Under the pieces are notes generated by a model that saw nothing but the letters and a program-made list of their open reading frames with translations, had not been told where the DNA came from and did not search any database. Positions 1 to 12,469 of a DNA stretch of 64,000 nucleotides are shown piece after piece. Numbering within the stretch: position 1 is the first letter of the stretch; each line of letters begins with the position of its first letter. Origin of the DNA: Oscheius tipulae (lineage: Eukaryota > Nematoda > Chromadorea > Rhabditida > Rhabditidae); contig JASJZH010000003.1 of NCBI GenBank assembly GCA_037178975.1, forward strand, positions 3,534,001 to 3,598,000, in the 5' to 3' direction. A program made the position numbers and the translations under genes.

Positions 1-2630
1 TGCTTCGGGAAGCACGACCCTCCTAATGCCAGCTCGATGTGCTCCCAATACTTTCTCCTTTATTCCCCCAACCTAGGACGAGCCACATCAGCTATTTTCG
101 TATTGCTTACCGGCAAAACTTCGCCATTCAGGCTGATTTCTCCCGTCATAGCAGTGTCATTTCTTACGTTGATTCCGGATGCGAGACTATACAGAGCAGA
201 CACGATAGCGGTTCCAGCCGAAGGACCATCCTTATCAATACCGCCAGACGGAAGGTGGACGTGTAGATCACAGTCAGTCAATGTAGGAATGTGATGTCTA
301 GTCGAATTTGATCGGATCCAAGTTCTGGCAACATCAACACTTTCTCTCAGAACTTCTCCCAGTTTGCCAGTCATCATAATTTTTCCACTTCCAGGACATT
401 TACTCGTTTCGATTATGAGTACCTCTCCCCCTAAATATCATGACGTAGAGAGAGCTACAGGGCAACTACCGAAAGGTGTCCAGGCAAGACCAACACTTGT
501 CCCGGTTCCGAACCGCTTCATTTTGCTGACCAATTCCAGTTTCGAGTACTTTTCTTTCTGCGAGAATGTATATTTTGGCGTTATCCAACAAACTTACTCC
601 CAAGATTTGTTTAACATGGCACGAGTCGACAAGAATAGGCAAGTCAAGGTCGACCATACAATCTGCTTCAAAGTCCGCATTGAGAGCTTCGGCCAGACTT
701 AGTGCAGCATGTCGACACACCGTGGCCACACACCGCTCTAACTGTCGGACTCCCGATTCCCTTGTGTATCCTTCGACCATGGTTTCAATTGCATCTGGTG
801 TCAGGTTCAGATGATCCGGACAAATACCGTGTTTCATCATTTGTCTTGGGATTATGTGGTTGAGAGCGATTCTTGTCTTCTCGATGGTCGAGTAGCCGGA
901 CATTTCGATTATCTAGAAAGCGTGTATATGCTAAAATATTCAAACCCACTTCCATTCGATCGGATAGAGGACCATCTAGCTTGGAGAGATCATTGGCCGT
1001 TGTCACGAAGATGACATTAGACAGATCGAACGGGAGATTCAAGAAACTGAAAACCGTCAAGAATCAACAAAATGAACTAACTGGTCAACAAATGTCGAAT
1101 TCTGTTCGGGATCTAATACTTCCAAAAGAGCCGCAGATGGAGACCCATTCATACCGGCAAACTGAATGACATTATATCTTTTTCAGAATAGATGCCAACC
1201 AGTTTGTCAATCTCGTCGAGCAGAATGACCGGATTGTTCGTTCCAGCATGCTTCAGAGCCTGTAAAATACGTCCAGGCATGGCAGCCACGTAGGTTCTTC
1301 GATGTCCCCGGATGTCACTCTCGTCTCTGATTCCTCCCAGAGAGATTCGCTCAAAACGACGACCCAACGATTCGGCGATAGCCTTCGCCACCGACGTTTT
1401 CCCGATTCCTGGTGGGCCCGAAAAACAGAGGATTGGACCGCCAAGCTAAATGCTCGTTAGATTGACAGCTGTCTGTTAACTAACATTGTCATTGAGTTTC
1501 TTGACTGCCAGATACTCGAGAACTCTCCTCTTCACGCTATCCATTCCTTCGTGAGAAGCATCCAGCATCATTCTGGCCTGAAGACATTGGTCAAGATAAT
1601 CATTCTCAAACCTTCTGAATGTCGATGACGTCCTTTGTCGCATTGCTCCAAGGAATAGAGGCCACCAGTTCCAAATAGTTAGTCAGCACGTGGTGCTCTT
1701 GGTTCTGTGGGCTGGCTCCCATGGATCGGAGACGTTCAAAATCAGCCCAGACTCTCTCCTGGATGTTCTCAGGCAATCCGACCTTTTTCAATTTCGCCTC
1801 CAACTCCTCAATACTATTCTTCGCCTTTCCTCCATTGACTTTACGCGTCTTTGCGTTCGGAGCCAATAAAGCCTCGATTCGGGAAGAATCTCTCTCCAAA
1901 CTCGTCTCACCCAATGACTGAGCGTACTCCTTGATCCATTCGATAGCCATAAAGACACGACGAGAGATATCCAGAGTGGAGAGATAGTCGAGAAGAGAGG
2001 AATACTCCACATCCGTGAGAGCAGACACACTGAGTAATTCTGTTATTGGATTCTATACACTTACCAGAGATCAGTAAGACGATCAAAATCCTCATCCGAC
2101 ACAAGTTTCTTTATCGCGTGTGCTAATTCGAAACTGTCCACAGTGATCCCGCTGGCCAGAGTTGCTGCCAAAACGAGGAAGTCTTTCTTGGCTGTCGCAG
2201 GTAACTCTCCTTTCACGGAATAAAGCTGTTTGACAGTGCAGATTGGAAGAGCAAACTGTTGGATTCTCGCTCTGGAGACACCTGAAGAATTTCTATTCTT
2301 TCAGTACTGAGAATTGTCAAACCAGAGAGATGAAGAGTATACTGTACGTGGTTGTTGTATTTCCAGCAGACTACCTGTTCCACCAAAGCAACCGTTCCCG
2401 TCTCGAAGACCTTCTTCTCTTGTTCAATTCGGTAAGCCACCAAAATCAATGACTTGCCGGGACCTGTTTTGTTAATCACAAAACGGTCCAGCATGGCCAA
2501 ACTATGTATATTATAATAACAGCAGAACACATACAACTCACTTGGTCTTACTCCGAATCGGAACTTTCAGTTTGGCCTCAGGAAGGAGGACACCTTTAGT
2601 TATTAGCAGAACTGGCAACTCCATTTCCAT
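1..2630 (-). CDS. LONP2: Peroxisomal Lon protease (LONP2), C-terminus cut off by the window edge
   Basis: ATP-dependent AAA+ serine protease of the peroxisomal matrix, which degrades damaged matrix proteins. The N-terminus ([20 protein letters not shown]) is of the peroxisomal type and has no mitochondrial presequence. The start may be the ATG ending at 2630 or the one two codons later (2624). Walker A GPPGIGKT lies near 1400-1420, Walker B ILLDEIDK near 1215-1240, and the protease motif DGPSAG with its catalytic serine near 220-235. A short intron (about 74-111) joins LPV to GGIKEKV, which carries the catalytic lysine. The reading frame continues as [14 protein letters not shown] to base 1, so only the last tens of residues are missing. 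There are several short introns. Family assignment is secure; peroxisomal rather than mitochondrial rests on the N-terminus. Confidence 0.93.
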
Positions 2631-3132
2631 AGGAGAACAGATGGTCGAGTGAAGGAGAAATAGCAGGGTACAATGTACGCGGTAGACCCGAGGTTGGCCT
2701 TGTTTGTAATCTCAGACGAGGAGGAATTAAGAAAAGGGTAAGCAAGAATGATGGTCAATTGATTGTTCGCTGATCAATCAACAGCTGATAACGCGAAATG
2801 CACGTGAGTTTTAAATTCCGTTTTCAAGGCTCAAAGAAGGGAGCTTCTGTCACCGTTTATCAATAATACAAAAGACTTAAACACCGTTGCACACAATAAA
2901 TACACAATAGTTATCACACTAGAAGGCTAGACAGAAAGGGCTTCTTTGCTTACCCAGATATGGCTCAAAAACACTAGACTGAGCTGGTCAACAGCAGGGC
3001 TTTAAAATGCTAGGTTACATCAGGTGGAGGGGGATATCTTACGAAGGGGACTTTGTACAATTTACAATTATATTAAGTTAGGAATAAGTTAAAAGAATAC
3101 ACTACATAAATAAGAGCTAGTTACAGGCTGGG
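2631..3132. other. Intergenic region between the LONP2 start and the zinc-finger gene stop
   Basis: About 500 bp of AT-rich sequence with no supportable coding region. It must hold the 3' end of the zinc-finger gene and the upstream region of LONP2, both on the minus strand. Confidence 0.6.
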
Positions 3133-4438
3133 TCACTCTACTGGCTCGGTTTTGATTTCCATCTGGTCATCCATAGTAGACTCACTGGTAATCTCTCCTT
3201 TCACCTCACTCTTTACAGGATTATCCGTGATCCGAGCATTATCTCTCATTGCCTGGAGGACAGCAGAGACGTTCGGAAGACCCATCGAAGCTGTAAATGG
3301 TTTGTTTCAAAATACTCCGCACAACTTACAGATGAAATGAGTCGTGTCTCTCAGTAGATGCTTATGGATAATGTGAAGACGGAAGCTCTTTCTGCTCCCC
3401 ATCACAGAATCGCATATTGGGCACTGGTTGACGAGAGTCTGATCAGTCAGCAGCTCTTGCATCTGAGTGATTTTCTCCCATATTCCGCCAACAGAATTAC
3501 TGACATGACCGACCAGGTGTGCGTCTCGATTCTACAAGACAATTCGGAAAGGAAGCAGGGGGACTTACATGCCGGGTATTGAAGACTTTCGGACAGTACT
3601 CACAAGGCCACTGGGTTAAAATCTGACGGTGGGCAAAATGCACCCGTCTCTCATGAGCTCGAACTTCCTCGACCGCTGAACTACTTTTAAACGCAATGTT
3701 TTGAAAACCCACTTTTGAAAGACTTGTAACAGCAACGGCACTCCATGAAAGCATTGTCACCCTTTCGATCTTGGTAGTGGTCCCGAAGATGGCTGTCCAT
3801 ATTAGCTGCTACAAACTGCTTACAAATCCGACAGACATAGTTGTTTCGGATTCCTTTGATCGTGATGCTGCATGTGGTACACCGAAAGAGACGAGCAAAC
3901 GAATGCTGAGAGAGTTCATAAACGAAATTCATAAACTGATCTCACTTTCATGTGAATGTGTTCATGAAGCTGATGATGTTTCACGAACAACGATCCACAC
4001 TCACATTTGTGCTTTGGTATAGCCTGGGCGTTCTCAACCTTGGGCTCTTCCTTATGGTTTATCTCGATAATTTCTAAAGACTCCGATAAACGAATAACGT
4101 GAAGGAACTACCGATATCTTCAAAAGTTGGAGACTGTGAGCCATTGGAATCCGTCTCATGACCGCTATCACTAGTCCCAATACTTTCACTGCTCGAAGTT
4201 GAACGTTTCCTATCTCCGTCAAAGTAGTGAATGTCAGGACGCCTCCGGAAAGAAGGGATTGCAGTTATGAACTCTGTTGAACTGGTCTTTTTGAATACAG
4301 CAGAGAATATATCGTCGTACTTCTTCTGTACATTCTGCAGCCGTCCTTTCAAACGAGTGTCATAAGCGCGGCTGAAATGATTGAACAAATATCTGATGAA
4401 AGGTACCTCGCAGCTTCTGAAGAGGCTGTTGGAGTCAT
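3133..4438 (-). CDS. C2H2 zinc-finger protein with several fingers and a SUMO-motif tail
   Basis: Probable nuclear DNA-binding protein; no specific orthologue recognised. Assembled from about seven exons with short introns. After an N-terminal region (RAYDTRLKGRLQNVQ) and a Ser/Gly/Asp-rich linker there are at least five C2H2-like units: CECGSLFVKHH, CRICKQF..HLRDH, CRCCYKSFK..H..H, CEYCPKVFNTRH..H..H and CPICDSVMGSRKSF..H..H. Some of these cross introns, so they are invisible in single reading frames. The tail carries VKSE, VKGE and IKTE, each matching the sumoylation consensus psi-K-x-E. The start ATG ending at 4438 follows an acceptor-like CTTACTTTCAG about 33 nt upstream on the minus strand. 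The stop TGA is at 3133-3135. Confidence 0.8.
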
Positions 4439-5083
4439 AGCGGCCTAGAGACCGGATAGCTTGCAGTCTCTGAAAGTAAGAGCTATAAAACTAGTGGTAT
4501 ATTTATTTGAGGTAGTAGTTGTAAAAACACTCAAAACCCTAACGAAAGTAAAACCTAGCGATACGAGAAAGGAGCTATTCGAACCTGTTCAGATATCTTT
4601 CAAAGATGCAGCTCCATGGTGAATGGGTGAGACACCGAATCTGCAAAACCAGTTTGTTCGGACGCCACGTGTACTACGGAGAAAAATGGACTGTACGTAA
4701 AGTCATTTGCTGGAGAAAGCAAAAGAAAGGCCAGCGGATAGAAGCGCATAAACCAGATTGGATCGCTTATGGAAATGATTCGCTGCGGGTCCATGCCTTT
4801 TACCGATCGATAACAACAGCGTGAGGGAGGTTCGCCCCTGTTTCGTGAGCTCCGGTCACTGCAAACAACAAAAGTCGAACGTCACAAAGGAGAACATAAC
4901 AGGGATGTATTATTTGAGCAATTAATCGCCCGATGATGCATTGAAACCACGTAGATGTTTGCCACCCTGGCCGAATTGATTACCGGAACGGAAAACACTG
5001 ATAAGAACGGGAACACAACAGAAAAAAAGTTTTCTCAATGGGGGTCAGCAGAATAATTTACTAGGAAACCAATAGATACCCGT
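4439..5083. other. Intergenic region between the zinc-finger gene and VPS53
   Basis: About 645 bp. A plus-strand frame at 4606-4824 is open for 72 codons, but it shows no recognisable domain and no splice context. Nothing supportable was found. Confidence 0.5.
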
Positions 5084-8016
5084 CTACAAATTTCTTTTTA
5101 CAAGTTTCTCCAGCCTCTTCATACTGTTACTCTCGGCCAGACCGTCGGCAGCCATGGACACAACAGCGTTTAAAGCCTGACTGGCTGAAAGTTGGGGAGC
5201 AACTGGAGCCAGAGGATCAGTACCTCCGAATTTGACTCTGAAAATGTGTTTCCTTGATTCAGAACGAACTAACCGGTATGCCTGAACAATGGCAATTTGA
5301 TCCATTCGCTTCATTCCACTCATTTCAAGAACTTTCTGCAGTTCCGAAGCGTTGGATTCTGGGAGCAGTGTTGAATAGTAGTCAACAAATGCCTCCGGTG
5401 AGTCGAAGTTCGACATGACTACCTAATCAGGATTGATCTTGTCTGGGTACTATTCAACTCACTTTCAAAATCATTTCAGCCTTATTCAGCGCGGTATTGA
5501 CCCCCATAATGTAGGTCGTCGGTGGTTTGATACTAATGGAACTCTCTACAGATGGCATTTGGAGCAGAAATGCTTTCAAAGAATGAGTGTCCAGTAGCAA
5601 TTGTTCGGCTCCTAAGGCCAGATAGATAATGTAGAAAATGTGAACTAACCATGGAGACTGACTGGTTTGCAACGGAAAAGAGCGCCGACAAACTTGTGGG
5701 ACAGCTGGGTTGCAAGTTTCAAACAGAGATGAGCAAAGTATTTGCGACGATCAGATAGCAAATCTCGGAGCTGTGGAATCGCCTGACGAAGGTGCGCTCG
5801 CATTGATGAAATAAACGGTGATTCATCTCCAACATGATCAACTGTTGACCAACTGGAAATGGAGTTAGTCAAGAATAAAGAAAGAATACCTTATTTTGGA
5901 AATAGCCTGGAGTGCTGCGTCACACACTCCCTCGACGTCTTGAACAAGTACAGCCAATGACTGGTTCGCGATTCCATAAAAGGCTTCAATTTCCTGGTTG
6001 AGGTCGATTCCGGGCAGCCGCTGGTTCAGTTTCTCTTGAAGCTGATGGGTAGTCTCGGCACACCAATCGGCTGTGGCCAAAATACAACAGGCGAGGAACT
6101 GTTGGTCAGAAGTGAGGCTAAAGAGAGAATCCTTCAAATAGAAGTTTTACTCACCGAATGTGAGCAGCCTCATCTCGCATAAGATTGAACAGATTTGCGG
6201 CACTCGATCCCGAAGTGTGAATTGCCGAGGAGGGGAGAAACGCTGTGAGACAGCTATGAGTATAGTTTCTCAAACAGATTTTTACCACACCAACAACATC
6301 TCTGAACAGGGGAACAATTGAAAGTATGGTACCATGACCTACTTCAGAAGAACATCCGGCTTGCTGCTGAGTTTGTTCGACTCTGTGATGACCTTCTTCA
6401 ATAGAAGGAACATATCGGCAGAAGATGGAAGAGGTACAGCGTGTGTACTATTCTCTCTAGATGGTCGTTCCGCGCCCGATCTTTAGAATTATATTTATTA
6501 AACGGAAACAAAATGGAAGTACCTTATTTTAGTCGCACAACCTTCGACAAAATCATTGAGAGTTTTCTCTTGTGTTGCGATGAAGACGTCTAGAAACGGA
6601 TCGAAAACACTCCACAAGCACTGAAAATCTGATTACAATATCTGAGTGAGTCTCTGACTTTTTCAAAAGTGAAGGTTGGTTTAGGCGGGAACCTTTTCAG
6701 AAGAATGTTCTCAAACATCTTTGTATGGTGGATTGCATGTCCAAGTTGCTTCCACTCCAAGTCTTGCTTTCTACGTGTCATCATCCTCACCAACACTCCT
6801 CTGAAACCAAAAGTGCCTAACAAGGGATAAATTACTTGGTACTATAACAGAACTCCTTTGTCAGTTGTAGGCCAATTTCCCAATCAGCAGGGAATATTTT
6901 GGCAAAGCCGGCTCTATCAAAGTCCATCATTTTCCTTACGTACCACTTGTATCTGAAGAAGAGCATTTGACTATCCTAAAACAACCGAACCGCTCTTCAA
7001 CTTTGTCGATCCATGCTCCTTCTTCATTTTCAGCGAACAAGAGGTTGTACTCGGTCAGCTGCTGGTCAATGAACCACTTACAGAGGTTTTCTCTGACACC
7101 ACCATCGAGTGCCGCCGCTACTCGACACATATCCGTGACTCTTTCATTGAGTTGTCCAGACTGGAAAGTGAAAAATTTGGCGAAGATAAGGGCTCGAACC
7201 TGGAAAGCAGCCTTCAGATCCACAATGAGTTGCCCGGTAAGTTGTTGTTTCAACTGTTCCAGTTTCCCTGTTATATGTGAGATCTGTTGACTCTCACGAA
7301 ACTCTTCAAACAGCTGAAGGACGTTCAGTATGGCCGGTAGTTGACGAGCAATGGACGAATAGTCCTTTTTTAAAATCCACTCGTCTAGACAGAGACTGAA
7401 CTAAGTGACTACTGGAAGTTACCGAGAGAGTCAACTCCTGTGAGTAGAATATGAAGATGGTGAAGTGTTGTAATCGAGGAAGTGAGGTTCTTCTTGGCCA
7501 CATCCAGTTGCTTGATGTCTCTTGTCATCTCTTTCACTAGCTAAACCGAGCTTAGAAATTCCCAAACACGGTGTATACTTCATCGGACGAGCGTGTCTTT
7601 CCTTTGATGCAGTCGATCCGCAATTCGAACCGTTCCATCGCTCTTTGAGCTTCTCTAAGAGTAGCAAAACCCACCTCATGTATTGACCCGTGAGATTCAA
7701 CCAACTGTGCCTAAAGAAGAGTCTGATTTGCTCAAGAAACTTTTACAAGATCAGTGTCTAGTTCTGCTATTTCCGCCTCGACCTGGGCTATCACACTGTC
7801 CAACTGGGTCAGTGACTGTTCTGTTGGGAAAAGCTCATTTATCTGATTGGTGAGATCCATTTCTGGCCGGCAGAATTCACTTTTGCACATATCTGAACGG
7901 GTTAAGTTTAAGTGGTTCACGAGGAGCACACCTTCCAAAATAGAATCTGTGGCATCGCTGATGGGAAGATCGCTTATGCTGTCGAGATCAAAAGACTGCT
8001 GTGAAATATCATCCAT
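5084..8016 (-). CDS. VPS53: VPS53, GARP/EARP tethering complex subunit
   Basis: Subunit of the GARP/EARP complexes, which tether endosome-derived vesicles at the trans-Golgi network. The N-terminus ([20 protein letters not shown]) leads into a coiled-coil N-terminal domain containing [13 protein letters not shown] and [16 protein letters not shown], typical of VPS53. Later exons encode [38 protein letters not shown] and [13 protein letters not shown]. The C-terminal block [25 protein letters not shown] matches the conserved VPS53 end. There are about ten short introns. The ATG ending at 8016 lies 5 nt after an acceptor-like TTGACTTCTAG. The stop is at 5084-5086. Confidence 0.88.
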
Positions 8017-9227
8017 TTTCACTAGAAGTCAAAATTGTGGTGAAAAGTGTGGGGGTGTTTATAATAGAGCGCACTTACTGCCGACCACTTGAGAGCCAAA
8101 CTCTCCCAGTGATCCCATATAAGATTTTGCCGTCGGGGGAGAATTGTAACCCACGAATGGGGGAAAGATGGATTCTTCTATATGACTCGTAAGAGCGTAC
8201 GAATATAACTACTATCACAGCAACTACGGATAAACTTATAGCATGTCCCGAAAACTAACCATAAGGTGATCTTCTGAAAAGTTTGCTGTGGTAATAGGTA
8301 GACCCTTATGGTAGTTTCATATGAAGGAAGTGGAACTAATCTCTGAAAGCACTGTGCTTCATTGTCAAGACGGAATCTCGATTGGCATTTTCGACCAGCA
8401 AATCATTCAACAGAAGCGGAAATACTACTCTCAGAGAGTGAAATCCATGCAGGATCCGTCCATGAAGACTCAGTACAGAGCAGTTCTTGATAAGCGAGGC
8501 GGATATTCTCTGCCTCTTCCAGAGTCAACTTGAATGAATTTTGAGAAAAAACTTTTCAAAGGTCTGTTAGTATGTGTATTTCTTTGTTGAAACGTGTTTC
8601 TAATGCATTACAGGACCTTAGTTTGGACGATAAGGCTGAGTCAGAACGTGAACCAACTTTTGAATAAAGACTTGACCAAATTTTTTGGATTCGTATGCGA
8701 GTATTGGATTCCCAGAAGAATTCGAGGCTCTTGATGGTCTCTTAAGTTCATTTGAAGAAGTAACTCTTCAAATTCCCGAATAATTTCATCAATGTCGTCG
8801 AGGTTGTTTATATTCCTTCCGAGTCATGACTCTTTGAGAAATGGCGATCGCTAACTGGAACTACAATCTTCACACTCTGTTGATATATGGTGTCGTCAAC
8901 CTAACCGATCTGACAGTAGCCGTTACAACTTCGACCACTATTCTTCCGAAACTGAGAATACTTTTCTCATTCCAAACCCCGACATTGTCTCTCTTGTTGT
9001 GATCTGCAAGAGGTATAGAAGTGGCCTGACTTATGGGTACCTCTCCCCGAAGATTTGTACGTTGACCGAGCTAGTTGTCTCTGACGAATGCCTTTGCCCG
9101 CTGCTACGTCCACTGGACTATTGTGGATACCGTGGAGTTCCTGATACACCTCTTAAACCCAGGGCTTAACGAAAAAAAAAACCAATCATACGTTCAAGAA
9201 TTGATTCATAGCCTATTAATGCAACAA
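8017..9227. other. 1.2-kb gap with uncertain coding remnants between VPS53 and NUP107
   Basis: Three things can be seen. (1) A WD40-repeat-like minus-strand frame sits at about 8087-8270 (separate entry). (2) A plus-strand frame at 8321-8533 starts MKEVELISESTVLHCQDG and is open for 70 codons. (3) A plus-strand frame from about 8870 to 9170 contains LTELVVSDECLCPLLRPL, loosely leucine-rich-repeat-like, with stops upstream. I cannot join these into one convincing gene. They may be a decayed gene or a fast-evolving one. Confidence 0.4.
8087..8270 (-). pseudogene. WD40-repeat-like orphan fragment
   Basis: The minus strand reads IRGLQFSPDGKILYG..GRVWL, close to the WD40 pattern (hydrophobic-x-FSPDGK-x-L...V-x-W). 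It has a hydrophobic stretch upstream (ISLSVVAVIVVIFV) and no ATG in frame. It ends in a perfect donor-like GTAAGT, and the next acceptor downstream is the one just before the VPS53 start codon. It could therefore be a 5' exon of VPS53, a decayed WD40 gene or chance. Low certainty. Confidence 0.3.
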
Positions 9228-11959
9228 TCAACGCAGAGTGGTTTTTGAGAAACTTTCAATTTTCTTCAGAATTCGCCGGAGATCATCTCTTCCCAGAACC
9301 TAAACTATCTGTCTAGACAATAGCAAATCTAGATATTACCTTGTCAATGTGAATTTCCGGCTTGGCAAGCAATATTCCAGCATCTACGACAGCCTGATGG
9401 TCTTCAATGGCGTAACAAGAAGCAAGATATAGTTCAATGACTCCGGAGCAGGAAATGTTCCTGACTTTGGTCATCTCTTCGGATCTCTGAGTCTAAATAA
9501 CTCGAAATTAAAATGTAGAATTATTACGAACCTGGTCCGGCAACTGACAGTACCATCCTTTATGTAAAAGAAGCTTCTCGATGAGTTCAATAGTTTTCTG
9601 CTTCATAATTTGCGCCGTTGACTTCCTTCTTCCGATCTCGGCCTCTCTATTCATGTCCTTTACTGCCTGGGCTGTAGCCTGTTGCAGTCGCATTTCGCGG
9701 AAATTGATGTTCGCTGTAGAGGGTCTCGATCTGAACAAGGTTATGCTAAAAGATATAAAGTGAGACTCACTTAGCATCGGTTAGGAGCTTCTTGATCTGG
9801 ATAGCTTGCTCAGAGAACTTCTCACAAGATGGGAATGCTTCCTAAAAAATATTTTCATTGAGGTATACCAAAAAAGTTACGAAATGGTAGAGATAGTGAC
9901 ATTCGTACTCGGCAATATTGCTGGCATAAACAGGTGCCAGACTCTTGAGAGGAGCTGAAAAATGATTATGACCAGAGAGACAAAAAAACGCACCTGAATC
10001 TTGGACAGTCTTCAATTTTTCCGGGACTTGGAACCTTACACTTTCCGTTAGAACTTCGATAGCGGTCTGATGATCGTCGTTCACGGTGAAATATCGAACG
10101 AGGCAGTTGATTTGGGAGAGACAACTGTCCAATGTACGCTCTCCGTTAATAAGCAGCCAACGCAAGTTGTCAATGCGTGTGATAGGACGGAGATCTCCCT
10201 AAAAACTCCATTTTAAGAGGGGGCAAACAGACGAACTGTTTCAGAGGCTGCAGTAATAGCCATGTAATCCCTGTCGAAGTCGGACGATTCCAGTGCAAGA
10301 AGATATTCTCCACGATTGACGTCGCCCTGGACATCTGAAGAACATTTTGAAAGGATCAATGTGAAGAAACGAACGTTCCATGATGTCCTGAAGACGATCT
10401 TCTGCGGTTTGGCGAGGCAGGAACGATGCAAAGAAGGGAATAACTCCGAAAGATGCCTTCTCAACCAGACGGTCGATGTAAAGTGTAAACAGCGTTGTGG
10501 CGGCCACTTCCTGAAAAGCACTTTGATAAAAGAATGAGAAAAGAGCATACATCGTGTTGGTGCTGTTTAAGTCTTGCAATTGTGCCCAAGGTTGCCATGA
10601 ATCTGACGAACTGATCGTCCATAGAGGATCCAGCGGCAAGACGATTTTCCGTGTGATCGACTAGCCAGTTGATTAACCCGTCCCAATCATCACGCAGCAG
10701 ATAAGGGTAGATCGAATAGTATGGAGACTTCTCTTCCTAGAACACTAATGAATTTAATACAAGCAAAAAACCTTACAGCTGTGATTTCTGAAAAGATGGT
10801 TTGGACAGACTTTGGGACATCTTCCAGGTACTCTCCGGTACAAGCCTCAAGTAGCATGTTCATAAGAGCAGCGTTGGCAAAACACCACAGTCGATCAGAG
10901 GTCCGTGTAGCCATTGACAGAATAGGCTGAAGACGACCAGAGACAGCTGCCCATAGCATACGTGTGTAGGTGCCAGTGGTCGACGCTTGATGATCGACCA
11001 TTTTGTGGAAAAGACGAGCCGAAGCGAGCCATCTCTTGGCGATGTAGTGATTTTCGTTCATAGGATCACTTGATGAAAGTCGAGGATCGACGAGGAACTT
11101 GTACAATTTAATCGGAGCAGCTACAGCGGGCAGCCCATTGTCATGAGCCAATTGAATAGCCTGAAAAAACCTTTGCTTACTTTTTGAAGGAAAACAACAA
11201 ACCTCGTCAATTTTGCAGCTTCGAATGCAACTGAACACTGCTCTGATGTGTCTATTAAGCACTTCTTGGTCCTCTTCTGGGGCTGCCGCATCGAAGTCTA
11301 GTCCATATCCCTTCTGTCCAGATGATAGAGCACGAAGACTTCCAGAACGAGCATTGTGAATTTTGCCGAGTAAGGCATATTCCTCGGCCAAGTCTCCGAA
11401 ACTTCCAGCATCGATCCCTTCGGCATCTTGGCACCATCTCCAAAGGGCGTAGATTTGACGAAAGTCCTTGTTTCCACAAATAAGGCTGGCCAATGTGGAA
11501 GTATCCTTATACTGCTCAAACTCTTCGACAAGTTCTTGTTCACACATCAATAGTCCATACCCTCGGACTTCCAGGAATGCATGTCTGCTAGCTGATTTTA
11601 CTCCAGAATGTCTCGGCTCTTTCTTGTGCAGAATATCCATCGCTTTGTAAAGACTCAGGGAATTCTTAGTGGTTTAATAAGAAAGAGAGCCAAAGGGAAC
11701 CAACATGGTAAAGCTCAGGCCATATGTCTAGCTCCGGAGAATTTTTGAGATCGAGCAACGTTGAATGGAAATCGGAATTGATAGTCTCTCCCACTAAAAG
11801 TTTGTGTGAATAAAACAACAATAGAAACCAACGTTCGCGGAAAATACTTTCGGTATCACCACGTTCTACATTGTTATCCTCTAGCAGCCAATTGTCCATG
11901 TCGGCAGTGCCGTCATCATCAGAGGGCCTAGCTGCCCTTATCCCTGACATATTCAGCAT
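9228..11959 (-). CDS. NUP107: NUP107, nuclear pore Y-complex scaffold nucleoporin
   Basis: Structural subunit of the Nup107-160 (Y) complex, needed for pore assembly and, in animals, for kinetochore function. The N-terminus is MLNMSGIRAARPSDDDGTAD. A long alpha-solenoid exon (10690-11640) contains LYALLWRW-like ALWRWCQDAEG, then RLWCFANAALMNMLLEACTG, which corresponds to the VWAYFR..VD..LE block of NUP107. Downstream are FYQSAFQEVAATTLFTLYID, NIAEYECHYLYHF and the end LGRDDLRRILKKIESFS. The last exon is reached through an acceptor TAGTTTAG, giving a stop at 9228-9230. The ATG ending at 11959 follows acceptor-like CCATGTTTAG by 7 nt. NUP107 evolves quickly, so the call rests on overall layout and several short blocks. 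Confidence 0.75.
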
Positions 11960-12469
11960 TGTCTGCTCTAAACATGGTTGGTAAAAAAGAAGTATAGAGA
12001 GAAAGAAAGAAACTAAGAAACAAAGGAGATCAGGATTTCGAGTTTTGAATTCGGAAAATACATCGCAGCCAAGGTCTCATCGCGAATCGTGTACCTGATA
12101 ATCTGTGTCCCTTTGCATTGACCAAGAAAGTCACAAAAATTCCTTGTCAAAAAGAAATGGAAGTTAAAGTCATGTCATTAGCGTGAGGTTTTCCCGCAAA
12201 ACACGCCCGTTTGTGAAGAATTCAAACAGCGGATTCAGTTTTTGCTTATTTTATAATTTTTGTCGTAAAATTTCTTTGGTGAAGTCATTTCGAGAGCGTA
12301 ACCAAAGGGGTAACACCATACAGATTTTCACAAGAGTAATGTATTTCGACGTTGTCAACTAGCAACAATAACATAAAAACTAGAGTTTAAAACAAGCTCT
12401 CTAGTGTTAGTTGACCTGTAAGATTGTCAGTTGCTCGCGCTTCTCCATTGACTTCTTTGCCTACTTGCT
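11960..12469. promoter_or_regulatory. Divergent intergenic region NUP107 / BAR-like gene
   Basis: About 510 bp between two divergent start codons, so it should carry both promoters. It includes a purine-rich stretch near 11995-12030. A TTGTCAG acceptor-like site at about 12424-12430 could be the trans-splice site of the plus-strand gene. No core promoter element can be assigned. Confidence 0.35.

Noticed and set aside
4606-4824. 72-codon plus-strand frame near 4.7 kb
   Set aside because: No homology pattern, no flanking splice or leader signals and an overlapping minus frame of similar length.
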